NCBI GenBank assembly: GCA_030151885.1
Contig: JASLCG010000029.1
Span: forward strand, 6,405-70,404
Length of the DNA stretch: 64,000 nucleotides
Source: Bacteroides sp.
GTDB lineage: Bacteria; Bacteroidota; Bacteroidia; Bacteroidales; Bacteroidaceae
Direction of reading: 5' to 3'
Position numbers and translations under genes: made by a program. Below, piece after piece: positions 1-8,068 of this stretch (positions are counted from its first letter, which is position 1; each line of letters begins with the position of its first letter). The notes under the pieces are model-generated. The model did not search any database. It was not told the origin of the DNA and saw only the letters and a program-made list of their open reading frames with translations.

Positions 1-1422
1 CATCCAGAAATTTACAATAGACCGTTTGTTTCTAAGGGAGGAAGTGTGTTTACTGTTTTACCAGGAACAAATTCTATTGATTATCCTACACCAGACTCCT
101 CGTTAGATTTTATTGCTTACTATCCATATTCCAAAAATAAGTTATTAGAAGATTTTATCTATCCTATTAATATTGCTAATCAAAGTAATATTGATGAGAT
201 AGATTTTTTATTTTCTAACAATTTAACAGGGCTTAATGGGCCATCTAAAAAGCCAAACTTAGTATTTAGACATCAGTTGGCTAAGTTTAGATTAATACTT
301 AATTCTAAGGACGTAGATCTTAATGGAGTTAAGGTAGTTCTGAAAAACATACCTACGGAAGCAGATTTTAATTTAGTTAAAGGAACTATTCTTGCGAAAT
401 CTTCCTCTAAAGATGTAGTAGCAAATGTAAGTTCTAGTTTAAATGAAGCAGAGGCAAATGCTCTACTTATTCCAAATACAGGGTTAGGGTCCGTTACTGT
501 TAATATCATTTTACCTAATGGAAAAACGTATATTTGGAAGACTCCTTTAGATTGGAAATGGGATGCAAGTAAAGTATATACTAAAACATTAAATGTTTTA
601 AAAGATGGTTCTTCAGAGCCTGAAGAGCCACAACCACTACCAAAAGTAGGCTATTTTGAAACTCCGTTAATTTATAAAAATAACTTACCAGTTAATGAAC
701 GCTATGTTGTAAAGTTGTTATCTGATAATAACCCTAATACTCCAGGAGCTAAGCAGAGAAATTTTGCTTATTTATATGATATAGACCATAAAATCTCTTA
801 CTGGGTAGCATACCCTATGCACCCGTACTATTTAGCAGGAAGTGTAGGAAGGAATGGGACATGGACTTTTGATCCAGAGTTAGATAGTAAATTCCAAGTT
901 AATTTAAAGTCTGGCTATATAGACTGGTTTAATGGAATGAAGCCTAGTCATGATAGAGGACATCAAATAGCTAGTGGTGATAGACAAAGAAATGCTGAAA
1001 TGAATAATCAAACTTTTTATTCACCCAATGTAACACCTCAACAATCGGGTCTTAACCAAAAAATTTGGCAACAATTAGAGGATAGAATACAAGGTTGGAC
1101 CAAAAGTAGTAAAGATACAATTTACGTTGTAACAGGTGCAGGTTTTACTGAAGGTAAAAAAATTGAAAAGGCTCCAAGTGGAAAGAAGGGTGCAAATAAT
1201 CCTAAAGCATCTGTTCCTCATTATTATTATAAAGTGTTGGCTCAGAAAAAAGGAGAACAATATAGAACAATAGGTTTCTTTTTTGAGCACCGAGACTATA
1301 CTGGTGACAATAATATTGATAAGTATAGATTTAGCGTTAAAGAAATTGAAGATAAAACTGGTTTTAGTTTTTTTCCAGGTCTTCCAGATCCTAAAGTAAA
1401 AGAGCAAAATTCAATGTGGTAA
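1..1422 (+). CDS. Fimbrillin-like protein fused to DNA/RNA non-specific endonuclease (5' truncated by window edge)
   Basis: The reading frame is open from base 1 (first residues HPEIYNRPFVS), and these align with internal residues NPEIYNRAFVS of the next gene, so the true start lies upstream; a GTG at base 46 is only an internal codon. The first ~200 residues follow the fimbrillin/Mfa-like pattern (DFIAYYPYS, then FRHQLAKFR). After a Pro/Glu linker (EPEEPQPLP) comes a ββα-metal nuclease domain of the EndoG/NucA family, with the DRGH motif near bases 952-963 and a following NVTPQ segment carrying the usual metal-ligand Asn. This family cuts DNA and RNA with Mg2+. The product is presumably a lipoprotein like its paralogues, though its signal peptide is outside the window. 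It is the first visible gene of a co-directional cluster reaching 13993. Confidence 0.85.
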   Translation, partial: HPEIYNRPFVSKGGSVFTVLPGTNSIDYPTPDSSLDFIAYYPYSKNKLLEDFIYPINIANQSNIDEIDFLFSNNLTGLNGPSKKPNLVFRHQLAKFRLILNSKDVDLNGVKVVLKNIPTEADFNLVKGTILAKSSSKDVVANVSSSLNEAEANALLIPNTGLGSVTVNIILPNGKTYIWKTPLDWKWDASKVYTKTLNVLKDGSSEPEEPQPLPKVGYFETPLIYKNNLPVNERYVVKLLSDNNPNTPGAKQRNFAYLYDIDHKISYWVAYPMHPYYLAGSVGRNGTWTFDPELDSKFQVNLKSGYIDWFNGMKPSHDRGHQIASGDRQRNAEMNNQTFYSPNVTPQQSGLNQKIWQQLEDRIQGWTKSSKDTIYVVTGAGFTEGKKIEKAPSGKKGANNPKASVPHYYYKVLAQKKGEQYRTIGFFFEHRDYTGDNNIDKYRFSVKEIEDKTGFSFFPGLPDPKVKEQNSMW

Positions 1423-1443
1423 AGTAATTCTAATAATTACAGT

Positions 1444-3033
1444 ATGAAAAAGAACGTTATTATCATCTTAATAAGCATAAGTTATATACTGTGCTATAGT
1501 GCTTGTTCTAATATTGATGCTCCTTGGGACTCAAATCAGAGAAGACAAAATGAGCTCTTTTTTAACTCAAGTATTGAATCGGATTTAATAACAAGAGTAA
1601 AGAATAATTCATGGGAAAAAGGTGATAAAATTGGTGTTTATGCATGGAGCACAGGAGAGAGTCTGTCGCCAGTAACTGTAAATCCAGAAATTTATAATAG
1701 AGCATTTGTTTCTAATGGATCTAATCAGTTTTCAGTATTGCCAGGAACTAACTCTGTTGAATATCCGTCAATAGATAATCCTCTTGATTTTATTGCTTAC
1801 TATCCATATTCAGAAAATAAAGTTTTAGAAGATTTTATATTGCCTATAAACTTGTTGGATAATTTGGATGTATTATTTGCAAATAATTTGAAAGAGGTAG
1901 GTAATCCTTCAAAAAAGGCTAATCTTGTTTTCAAACACCAATTATCAAAAATAAGAATAAGGTTTATTTCTAGTGATTTAGATTTAAAAGGAGCAAAGGT
2001 TGTTTTAAAAAATATACCAACTGAAGCTGACTTTAATATTGTGAAAGGAACTCTTTTAACAAAGAGCTTGAAACAGGATTTAGTAGCTAATACCAGCTTT
2101 AATAATAATTCACTCGAAGCTACGGCATTAATCATTCCTGATAGTGGTATAGGGGTTATTACTATTGCAATTACTCTAGAAAATGGTCAGGTTTTTGTTT
2201 GGAAAACTCCTAGTAATTGGAAATGGAGCTCTAATATGGTTTATACAAAAACCTTAGAACTAAGAACAGATAATGCAATTGATCCTGTTGAGCCTATTTT
2301 AAAAGTTCCATATTTTGAGTATCCATCATTAGATAATATTACCGCAAGACAGATGGTTGTAATGCATATGGATCCAGAGAACTCTTTGCAAAGGAGTTTT
2401 ACAATGTTATATGATAAAGATATGTTGTTTGCTTATTGGATAGCTTTTCCACATCATAAGTATTATACAAAAGGTAGTGCTGGAGGTCGCAATGAAGATT
2501 GGAAGAATGACCCTAAAATAGATTCAAAGTATCAACCTCAGTTGTCTAGTAGTTATGTAGGAGGATATTCGCGTGGTCATCAAGTCGCTAGTAGTGATAG
2601 ACAAAGAAGTAAAGCGATGAATAGACAAACTTACTATTTCTCAAATATGACTCCTCAGGTACAAAGCTTTAATGGTGGTATATGGCTTAATTTGGAAAAA
2701 GCTATTCAGAATTTAGTCAACTCTACGAACGATACAATCTATGTTGTAACGGGTGCAGGTGTTTATGATAAGAGTACTATGAAAATGGCTAAAACAAAGA
2801 GTGGTCAAAATACACCAGTACCTGATTATTATTATAAGCTTATGGCTAGAAAAATAGATGGTAATTATAAGACTATAGCTTATTTCCTAAATCACTTTGG
2901 GTCAACAGGTAACTTTACTGATTATAAAAAAACTGTTAAAGAAGTAGAGAAAATTACAGGATTTACTTTTTATCCCAACTTACCAGACCCTAAGGTAAAA
3001 GAAGTTATAGCAGAAGAAATATGGAAAAAATAG
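1444..3033 (+). CDS. Fimbrillin-like lipoprotein fused to DNA/RNA non-specific endonuclease
   Basis: A 529-residue paralogue of the preceding gene, 21 bp downstream. The N-terminus is a type II signal peptide with the probable lipidated Cys at residue 21 (YSAC). Residues ~25-280 follow the fimbrillin/Mfa-like pattern (WEKGDKIGVYAW, DFIAYYPYSENK, FKHQLSKIR), and residues ~290-529 are an EndoG/NucA-type nuclease. The core motif is SRGH at residues 376-379 rather than DRGH, so the catalytic His is kept but the preceding Asp is Ser. NMTPQ supplies the likely metal-ligand Asn. Likely tethered to the outer membrane and cutting extracellular DNA or RNA. The two genes share near-identical DNA stretches, for example around 108-133 and 1788-1813, showing a fairly recent tandem duplication. 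Confidence 0.87.
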   Translation: MKKNVIIILISISYILCYSACSNIDAPWDSNQRRQNELFFNSSIESDLITRVKNNSWEKGDKIGVYAWSTGESLSPVTVNPEIYNRAFVSNGSNQFSVLPGTNSVEYPSIDNPLDFIAYYPYSENKVLEDFILPINLLDNLDVLFANNLKEVGNPSKKANLVFKHQLSKIRIRFISSDLDLKGAKVVLKNIPTEADFNIVKGTLLTKSLKQDLVANTSFNNNSLEATALIIPDSGIGVITIAITLENGQVFVWKTPSNWKWSSNMVYTKTLELRTDNAIDPVEPILKVPYFEYPSLDNITARQMVVMHMDPENSLQRSFTMLYDKDMLFAYWIAFPHHKYYTKGSAGGRNEDWKNDPKIDSKYQPQLSSSYVGGYSRGHQVASSDRQRSKAMNRQTYYFSNMTPQVQSFNGGIWLNLEKAIQNLVNSTNDTIYVVTGAGVYDKSTMKMAKTKSGQNTPVPDYYYKLMARKIDGNYKTIAYFLNHFGSTGNFTDYKKTVKEVEKITGFTFYPNLPDPKVKEVIAEEIWKK

Positions 3034-3071
3034 ATTAATTATTAATAACTGTATTAACCAAAATATATTTT

Positions 3072-4805
3072 ATGAAAAGTTTAAAACAAGTTTTATTTAC
3101 TGCGGCATCTATACTTTTGTTAGGTGCTTGCTCAAGTGAGAAAGACTCATTTGATGGCTTTGATTATAGTGGAAAATCTACTGTTATTTTTTCTTCTAAT
3201 ATTGAAGGATATACTACTCGAGTTTCTGGAAATGAATGGAATATAGGAGATGCGGTTGGTTTATACGCTATTGAGCCTGGTCAGGAATTGGCAGAAGCTG
3301 CTGTCTATAATGGTAAGGAAAATATTAAATATACTACAGCTGCAGGAGCTGAAGGTAAGTTTGTAGCTGCGATTCAAACTGAAGCTATTCAACTAGAAGG
3401 AAATAAAAAGATTGATGTTATAGGTTACTATCCTTATGTATCAAATATAAGTAATTATAAGTATCCTATTAATGTAAAAGACCAATCTAATTGGGCTAAG
3501 ATAGACCTTCTATACAGTGATAATGCTAAAAATGTTGGATTAGGAGCAAATAATAGATTAGTTTTTAAACATCAATTAGCTAGAGTAATATTACAGGTCG
3601 AACCAGGAAATGGAATAGCTTCACTTACTGGATTAAAAGGTGAAAAACTAGAAAATGTTAAAGCTGAAGGCTTAATGGATTTGAAAAATGGAGTTGTTAC
3701 ATTAGCTGATAATGCTCAAAATGCGACAATAGTTCCCAAAACAACTACTGCTAATAGTAATGTAATTATAGAGGCATTACTAGTTCCTTCGCAAAATCTT
3801 AATTCTGCAAAATTGACTATGGTTCTTAATGGTCAAGAATTTATTTGGGAACCTAAAAATGATATTATATTAGAGTCTGGTAAAAAGTACACTTACAGAT
3901 TACAATTAGCATCTGATGGAACAGTTATTATTTTAAATCCATCTGGAACTATTGAAGATTGGGTTGAAGGTAATCCGAATGATGATATTGAAGTTATTAC
4001 GCCTGAAGAAGGTGGAACAGAAACTAATGATAAAGTGAGTGTAGATAGTACCACTATGCAGTTTGTAGCTGATGGAGAGGTAAAAGATTTAAACATTAAG
4101 GCATCTTCACAAGAGTTGTCATGGAGCTTAGTTACAAGTGATGCTTGGATTACAGTGGATAAGGCTGAGGGTAAAGGTTCAGGTGTAGTTAAAGTTACTG
4201 TATCTAAAAATGCAACAACAACAAATAGAACAGGGACTTTGACACTTAAGTCTGAAAAACAAAATGATATTAATATATCTATTACTCAAGCTGGAGAAAA
4301 TACCAGTCAGCCAGGAAAAGAAGTGGAATTCTTTGTAGAGACTTTTGAAAAAGTTACAGGTGGAACAAAACTAGAGAATTTTGAGGCTGAATATAAAAAC
4401 TATGTCGATAATCCCAATGCAACATACTCTGTTAGCTATAGTAATGGTATGTTGAGATCTACTTCAAAAATTGATGGTCATATTTGGTTTGGAGCTAAAT
4501 ATGAGAATTGGTTTAAAATGTCGGATGTTGAAATAGATGGTTATAATAATTTGAAGATTAAATTTAGTTTAGTAGCCAATCAGCCAAATGCTGCAAATGC
4601 TAATATGATTTCTGTTAAAGTAGATGGAAACTTACTTAAGGCACTACCAAGTGAAACACTTGCAGGAGCTTCTGATTATAAAGAATATGAGTTAGCTATT
4701 CCTCAGCCAGCGAGTAATAAAATAACTGTTGAATTCATAGCTGATTTGAAAACATCTAGCCAAGGTGTACGATTAGATAATATTAAAATAATTGGTTCAA
4801 AATAA
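3072..4805 (+). CDS. Fimbrillin-like lipoprotein with BACON and C-terminal jelly-roll-like domain
   Basis: A 577-residue lipoprotein with signal peptide and lipobox LGAC (Cys20). The acidic residues just after the Cys (SSEKD) would fit a Bacteroidetes surface-export signal. Residues ~30-300 are the same fimbrillin-like module as the two nuclease genes (WNIGDAVGLYAI, VIGYYPYV, FKHQLARVI). Residues ~320-406 match the BACON pattern (LSWSLVTSDAWITVD, GSGVVKVTVS, ending in ITQAG), a Bacteroidetes domain thought to bind carbohydrate or mucin. Residues ~420-577 form a domain beginning FVETFEK, with HIWFGA in the middle and a closing DNIKIIG, recurring in three later genes of the cluster. No catalytic motif is seen. 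It probably acts as a surface binding or scaffold protein; the ligand is unknown. Confidence 0.82.
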   Translation: MKSLKQVLFTAASILLLGACSSEKDSFDGFDYSGKSTVIFSSNIEGYTTRVSGNEWNIGDAVGLYAIEPGQELAEAAVYNGKENIKYTTAAGAEGKFVAAIQTEAIQLEGNKKIDVIGYYPYVSNISNYKYPINVKDQSNWAKIDLLYSDNAKNVGLGANNRLVFKHQLARVILQVEPGNGIASLTGLKGEKLENVKAEGLMDLKNGVVTLADNAQNATIVPKTTTANSNVIIEALLVPSQNLNSAKLTMVLNGQEFIWEPKNDIILESGKKYTYRLQLASDGTVIILNPSGTIEDWVEGNPNDDIEVITPEEGGTETNDKVSVDSTTMQFVADGEVKDLNIKASSQELSWSLVTSDAWITVDKAEGKGSGVVKVTVSKNATTTNRTGTLTLKSEKQNDINISITQAGENTSQPGKEVEFFVETFEKVTGGTKLENFEAEYKNYVDNPNATYSVSYSNGMLRSTSKIDGHIWFGAKYENWFKMSDVEIDGYNNLKIKFSLVANQPNAANANMISVKVDGNLLKALPSETLAGASDYKEYELAIPQPASNKITVEFIADLKTSSQGVRLDNIKIIGSK

Positions 4806-4845
4806 AGTTCATGTTATAATTACTAACCTTAAAAATATTATAGAT

Positions 4846-6582
4846 ATGAAGTTAAGAAATATTCTTATGCTTATAGGAGCAACTCTTTTGTGGAGTTGTT
4901 CTTCAGAGCAAGTTATGGAGAATCCTACTTCTATGAGAGGGTTACAATTTACAAGCTCACTATTTGACTATACTGCTCCGACAACAAGAGCGATAGATAC
5001 TAATTGGTCTAATGGAGATAAAATAGGTGTTTATGCAGTTGGTCTAGGAGATGATATTGCTAATCTAGATGCAATAAAGACTAATGTAGAGTATATAACT
5101 CCTACTGGTGATGGAAATTTTACATCGATAAAAGCTATTGAACTAGATGGTAAAACAGAGCATAAAATTATAGCTTATTATCCTTTCCAGGATGCTTTAG
5201 TGGATACTAGTATTTATCCTGTTAATCTTATAGATCAGTCCAATAGTGAAAAAATAGATTTGTTGTACTCTGATAATGCTAATGGTATTAAAGACAATGG
5301 ACAAGTTGAACTTACTTTTAAACATAAACTTTCTAAGTTTGAACTAATCATTGGTAAAGAAAAAAATGTAGAAAGTCTTGAGGGGCTTACTACTGATCCA
5401 ATTAAGGGATTGATTGCTGAGGGAACTATGAATCTGAATACAGGTGCACTAGAGTTGGCAGAAGGTCAGAAAGATATAGTTGGTTGCCCTATTATAGATG
5501 CAACAGGTAAAAATATAGGTAAAAAATCAGTACAAGCTTTATTAATGCCTGGTCAAAGTATATCAACTATGAGTATTGGTATACATCTTGATGGACAAAC
5601 CTTTGTCTGGAAGCCAATTCAAGAAAGTATTGATGCAATAAATAGCTTACAGTCTGGAAAGTCTTATGTATTTAGAGTAAACTTAAGGAAAAAGGAAGAT
5701 GGTAAATTAGTGCTAGTATTACCAAATAACTCTACTATTGAAGAATGGGAAGGTGGCTTTGAAGAACAAGACCCACCAGTATTAGAACCAGAAGAACCAG
5801 AGATACCTACCAATCCTGAAGATGGAGTCTTTGAAATTAATACAACTTCTTTATCTTTTGATGCAACAGCAGCAAGTAAGAAAATAGAAATTACTGCTAG
5901 TGAGAATATAGATTGGACTCTATCAACTGAGGCAGATTGGATAACTTTAGATCCTATGAAAGGAAAAGGTAATGGAGAGGTAACAATAAATGTATTGGCC
6001 AATGATAAAGCTCAAGAAAGAGCAGGACTTATTAATGTTACTTCTGCAGATAAAACAATTGAGATAACCGTAACTCAAGAAGCTAAAGTAGTAGAAAATA
6101 GTGTAGTTGTTTTGTATGAAGATGGTTTTGAAATAGAGAATAAGACTATGGAATTAAGCTCTTATAATAAATTCATTGAAAACAAAATTACGTTGACTCC
6201 TAACTTTTCTTATTCTAAGGAAGGTACTAAAATCAATGTTCGTCAAACCTTTGGTGGATGTATTTGGTTCCCTGCAGCAGGAGAAGGTGTGCTGGGCTTA
6301 AATAACATCTCTTCTAAAGACGTTGATAAGATAGTGTTAACATTATCAATGTGTGCTGAAACAACAAATGCTGTTGGTATTGAGAATATTAAGGCAACTA
6401 TAGCTGATAATACTGTATTAGAGATATTACCTAAAAAGATTTTATCAAGTGAATATGAAGATTATACTATAACTATAGATAAAAATCTAATATCCAGTGA
6501 GGAGTTGACCTTAAAGCTGACCAAAATAGAAACCGGAAAAGGTGTTAGAATAGGGAATATTAAGATAGAAGCTTATAAGTAA
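4846..6582 (+). CDS. Fimbrillin-like lipoprotein with BACON and C-terminal jelly-roll-like domain (paralogue)
   Basis: I place the start at ATG 4846, because the protein then opens with MKLRNILMLIG and a clean lipobox LWSC (Cys18). A longer frame from 4792 would overlap the previous gene and bury the signal peptide. The product has 578 residues. The fimbrillin-like module covers ~25-310 (WSNGDKIGVYAV, IAYYPFQ, FKHKLSKFE). BACON covers ~327-413 (IDWTLSTEADWITLD, GNGEVTINV, ITVTQEA). The C-terminal domain covers ~422-578 (YEDGFE, IWFPAAGEG, closing IGNIKIEAYK). It has the same architecture as the preceding gene and is clearly its paralogue. Predicted role: surface-exposed binding component of the cluster; no enzymatic residues are visible. 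Confidence 0.82.
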   Translation: MKLRNILMLIGATLLWSCSSEQVMENPTSMRGLQFTSSLFDYTAPTTRAIDTNWSNGDKIGVYAVGLGDDIANLDAIKTNVEYITPTGDGNFTSIKAIELDGKTEHKIIAYYPFQDALVDTSIYPVNLIDQSNSEKIDLLYSDNANGIKDNGQVELTFKHKLSKFELIIGKEKNVESLEGLTTDPIKGLIAEGTMNLNTGALELAEGQKDIVGCPIIDATGKNIGKKSVQALLMPGQSISTMSIGIHLDGQTFVWKPIQESIDAINSLQSGKSYVFRVNLRKKEDGKLVLVLPNNSTIEEWEGGFEEQDPPVLEPEEPEIPTNPEDGVFEINTTSLSFDATAASKKIEITASENIDWTLSTEADWITLDPMKGKGNGEVTINVLANDKAQERAGLINVTSADKTIEITVTQEAKVVENSVVVLYEDGFEIENKTMELSSYNKFIENKITLTPNFSYSKEGTKINVRQTFGGCIWFPAAGEGVLGLNNISSKDVDKIVLTLSMCAETTNAVGIENIKATIADNTVLEILPKKILSSEYEDYTITIDKNLISSEELTLKLTKIETGKGVRIGNIKIEAYK

Positions 6583-6594
6583 TTAATTTTATTT

Positions 6595-8022
6595 ATGAAG
6601 TTAAATACAATATATACATTTCTTGTAATGTTAGGAGCAGCTCTTGTAGGGAGCTGCTCATCTAACAATCTTGATGATAGCCCAAAAGAGCATGTTGAAC
6701 AATTGAGGTTTAGATCTAGTATTGTTTCAGCTATCCATCACAATAGTGGTTGGGTGAAGGGTGATAAGATTGGTGTTTATGTAATACGTTCTGGTGTAGA
6801 TCTTTCTTCTCAGGATATATTATATAATGCTAATAATATCGCTTACGAGACTGATGGTTCTGGTAACTTTACTTCAACTTCGCCTATAATAATGGATGGA
6901 GTGTCACAGTCAGATATTGTAGCATACTATCCGTATCAAAATAAGATTGTAGACTTTAAAATTCCACTAGATGTTTCAAATCAAGCTAGTATTACATCTT
7001 TAGACTTTCTATATGCTGATAATATTAGACAAAATAGTATAGAAATAACTCCATTATTACTGTTTAAACACAGCTTATCTAAGCTTGTGCTTGTACTTAC
7101 AGCTGATAGAAAGTTAGAAAATTGGGATTTGTTAAAGCCAAAATCATTGATGGGATTGTCAACCTCCGGAACTGTTAATCTAGTAAATGGGAATGTAACT
7201 AATTCTTCAATAAGTAATGTTATATCTAACATAGGTATATCTGGTTTTGCTGAAAAAAAGGTTGTTGAAGTAATACTTCTACCTCATCAAAATATGAATT
7301 CGGCACTTCTTGAATTTGATTTAGAAGGTGAAAAATTAACATGGTTAGGAAAAAACTTAATTCTTGAACCAGGTAAACAATATACATATAATTTAGAAGT
7401 AAAGGTTGGAGAAGATATTCCAGAGTTAGTGGATTTATCTGCATCTGCTCTTATTGAGGATTGGGATCTTGGTTATATACAATCAGATTCGAGTGTAATT
7501 TATCCTGAAGAATCAAAAGAAAGATTACTCTTTTTAGAAACTTACGATAAAGAGCATAAAGTAGAGAAAGATATTAATAACAAATATCCTAAAATAAGCG
7601 AGTTTGATAAGTTTGATAATAAAAATATTCGATTTTCAGACTCAACAGGAAATGTTGATATACGAAGTACAAAAGCATATCCTAATTTTGTTTGGTTCCC
7701 ATCTAATAGAACATCAGAGCTTTTGATAGAGGGGTTAGATTTAAAAAACCTTAACTCAGTTAAAATGCTGGTAAAAGTTACGATAGATATAAACAATAAA
7801 AAAGGTAATTTTGATGTTCAAAATTTGAAGTTAGATTTTGATGGAAGACCATTTAATGTCCCATCAAAGGTACTAACAGATAATGAGACAAATAATAATA
7901 AGTTTTATACATTAGAGTATAATAACTTACCAGGCTCTTTTCATAGTGTTCGATTCTATATTGATAGTTCAGAAAATCATGGAATAAGAATAGGTAATAT
8001 TAGCATATTTGGTGTGGAATAG
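6595..8022 (+). CDS. Fimbrillin-like lipoprotein with C-terminal jelly-roll-like domain, no BACON
   Basis: A 475-residue lipoprotein starting 12 bp after the previous stop, with lipobox VGSC (Cys21) followed by acidic residues (NNLDDSP). Residues ~30-300 are the fimbrillin-like module (WVKGDKIGVYVI, IVAYYPYQNK, FKHSLSKLV). The BACON segment of the two upstream paralogues is missing: a short acidic linker leads straight to the C-terminal domain at ~311-475 (FLETYDKEH, FVWFPSNRTSEL, closing IGNISIFGVE). This C-terminus is closest in motif detail to the end of the DUF5689 lipoprotein at 10819, both having WFP followed by SEL. That suggests domain exchange within the cluster. Function unknown; probably a surface binding subunit working with the TonB receptor 46 bp downstream. 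Confidence 0.8.
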   Translation: MKLNTIYTFLVMLGAALVGSCSSNNLDDSPKEHVEQLRFRSSIVSAIHHNSGWVKGDKIGVYVIRSGVDLSSQDILYNANNIAYETDGSGNFTSTSPIIMDGVSQSDIVAYYPYQNKIVDFKIPLDVSNQASITSLDFLYADNIRQNSIEITPLLLFKHSLSKLVLVLTADRKLENWDLLKPKSLMGLSTSGTVNLVNGNVTNSSISNVISNIGISGFAEKKVVEVILLPHQNMNSALLEFDLEGEKLTWLGKNLILEPGKQYTYNLEVKVGEDIPELVDLSASALIEDWDLGYIQSDSSVIYPEESKERLLFLETYDKEHKVEKDINNKYPKISEFDKFDNKNIRFSDSTGNVDIRSTKAYPNFVWFPSNRTSELLIEGLDLKNLNSVKMLVKVTIDINNKKGNFDVQNLKLDFDGRPFNVPSKVLTDNETNNNKFYTLEYNNLPGSFHSVRFYIDSSENHGIRIGNISIFGVE

Positions 8023-8068
8023 TGAAAAATAATTTTATAATAGTAAGGTATAAATAAAATCGCAAAGT

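Noticed and set aside
46..1422. GTG at base 46 as the start of the first nuclease gene
   Set aside because: The frame is open to base 1 and the residues before the GTG align with the inside of the paralogue at 1444, so the gene is cut by the window edge.
4792..4845. Upstream extension of the lipoprotein gene to 4792
   Set aside because: It overlaps the previous gene's end and would hide the lipoprotein signal peptide that starts cleanly at ATG 4846.
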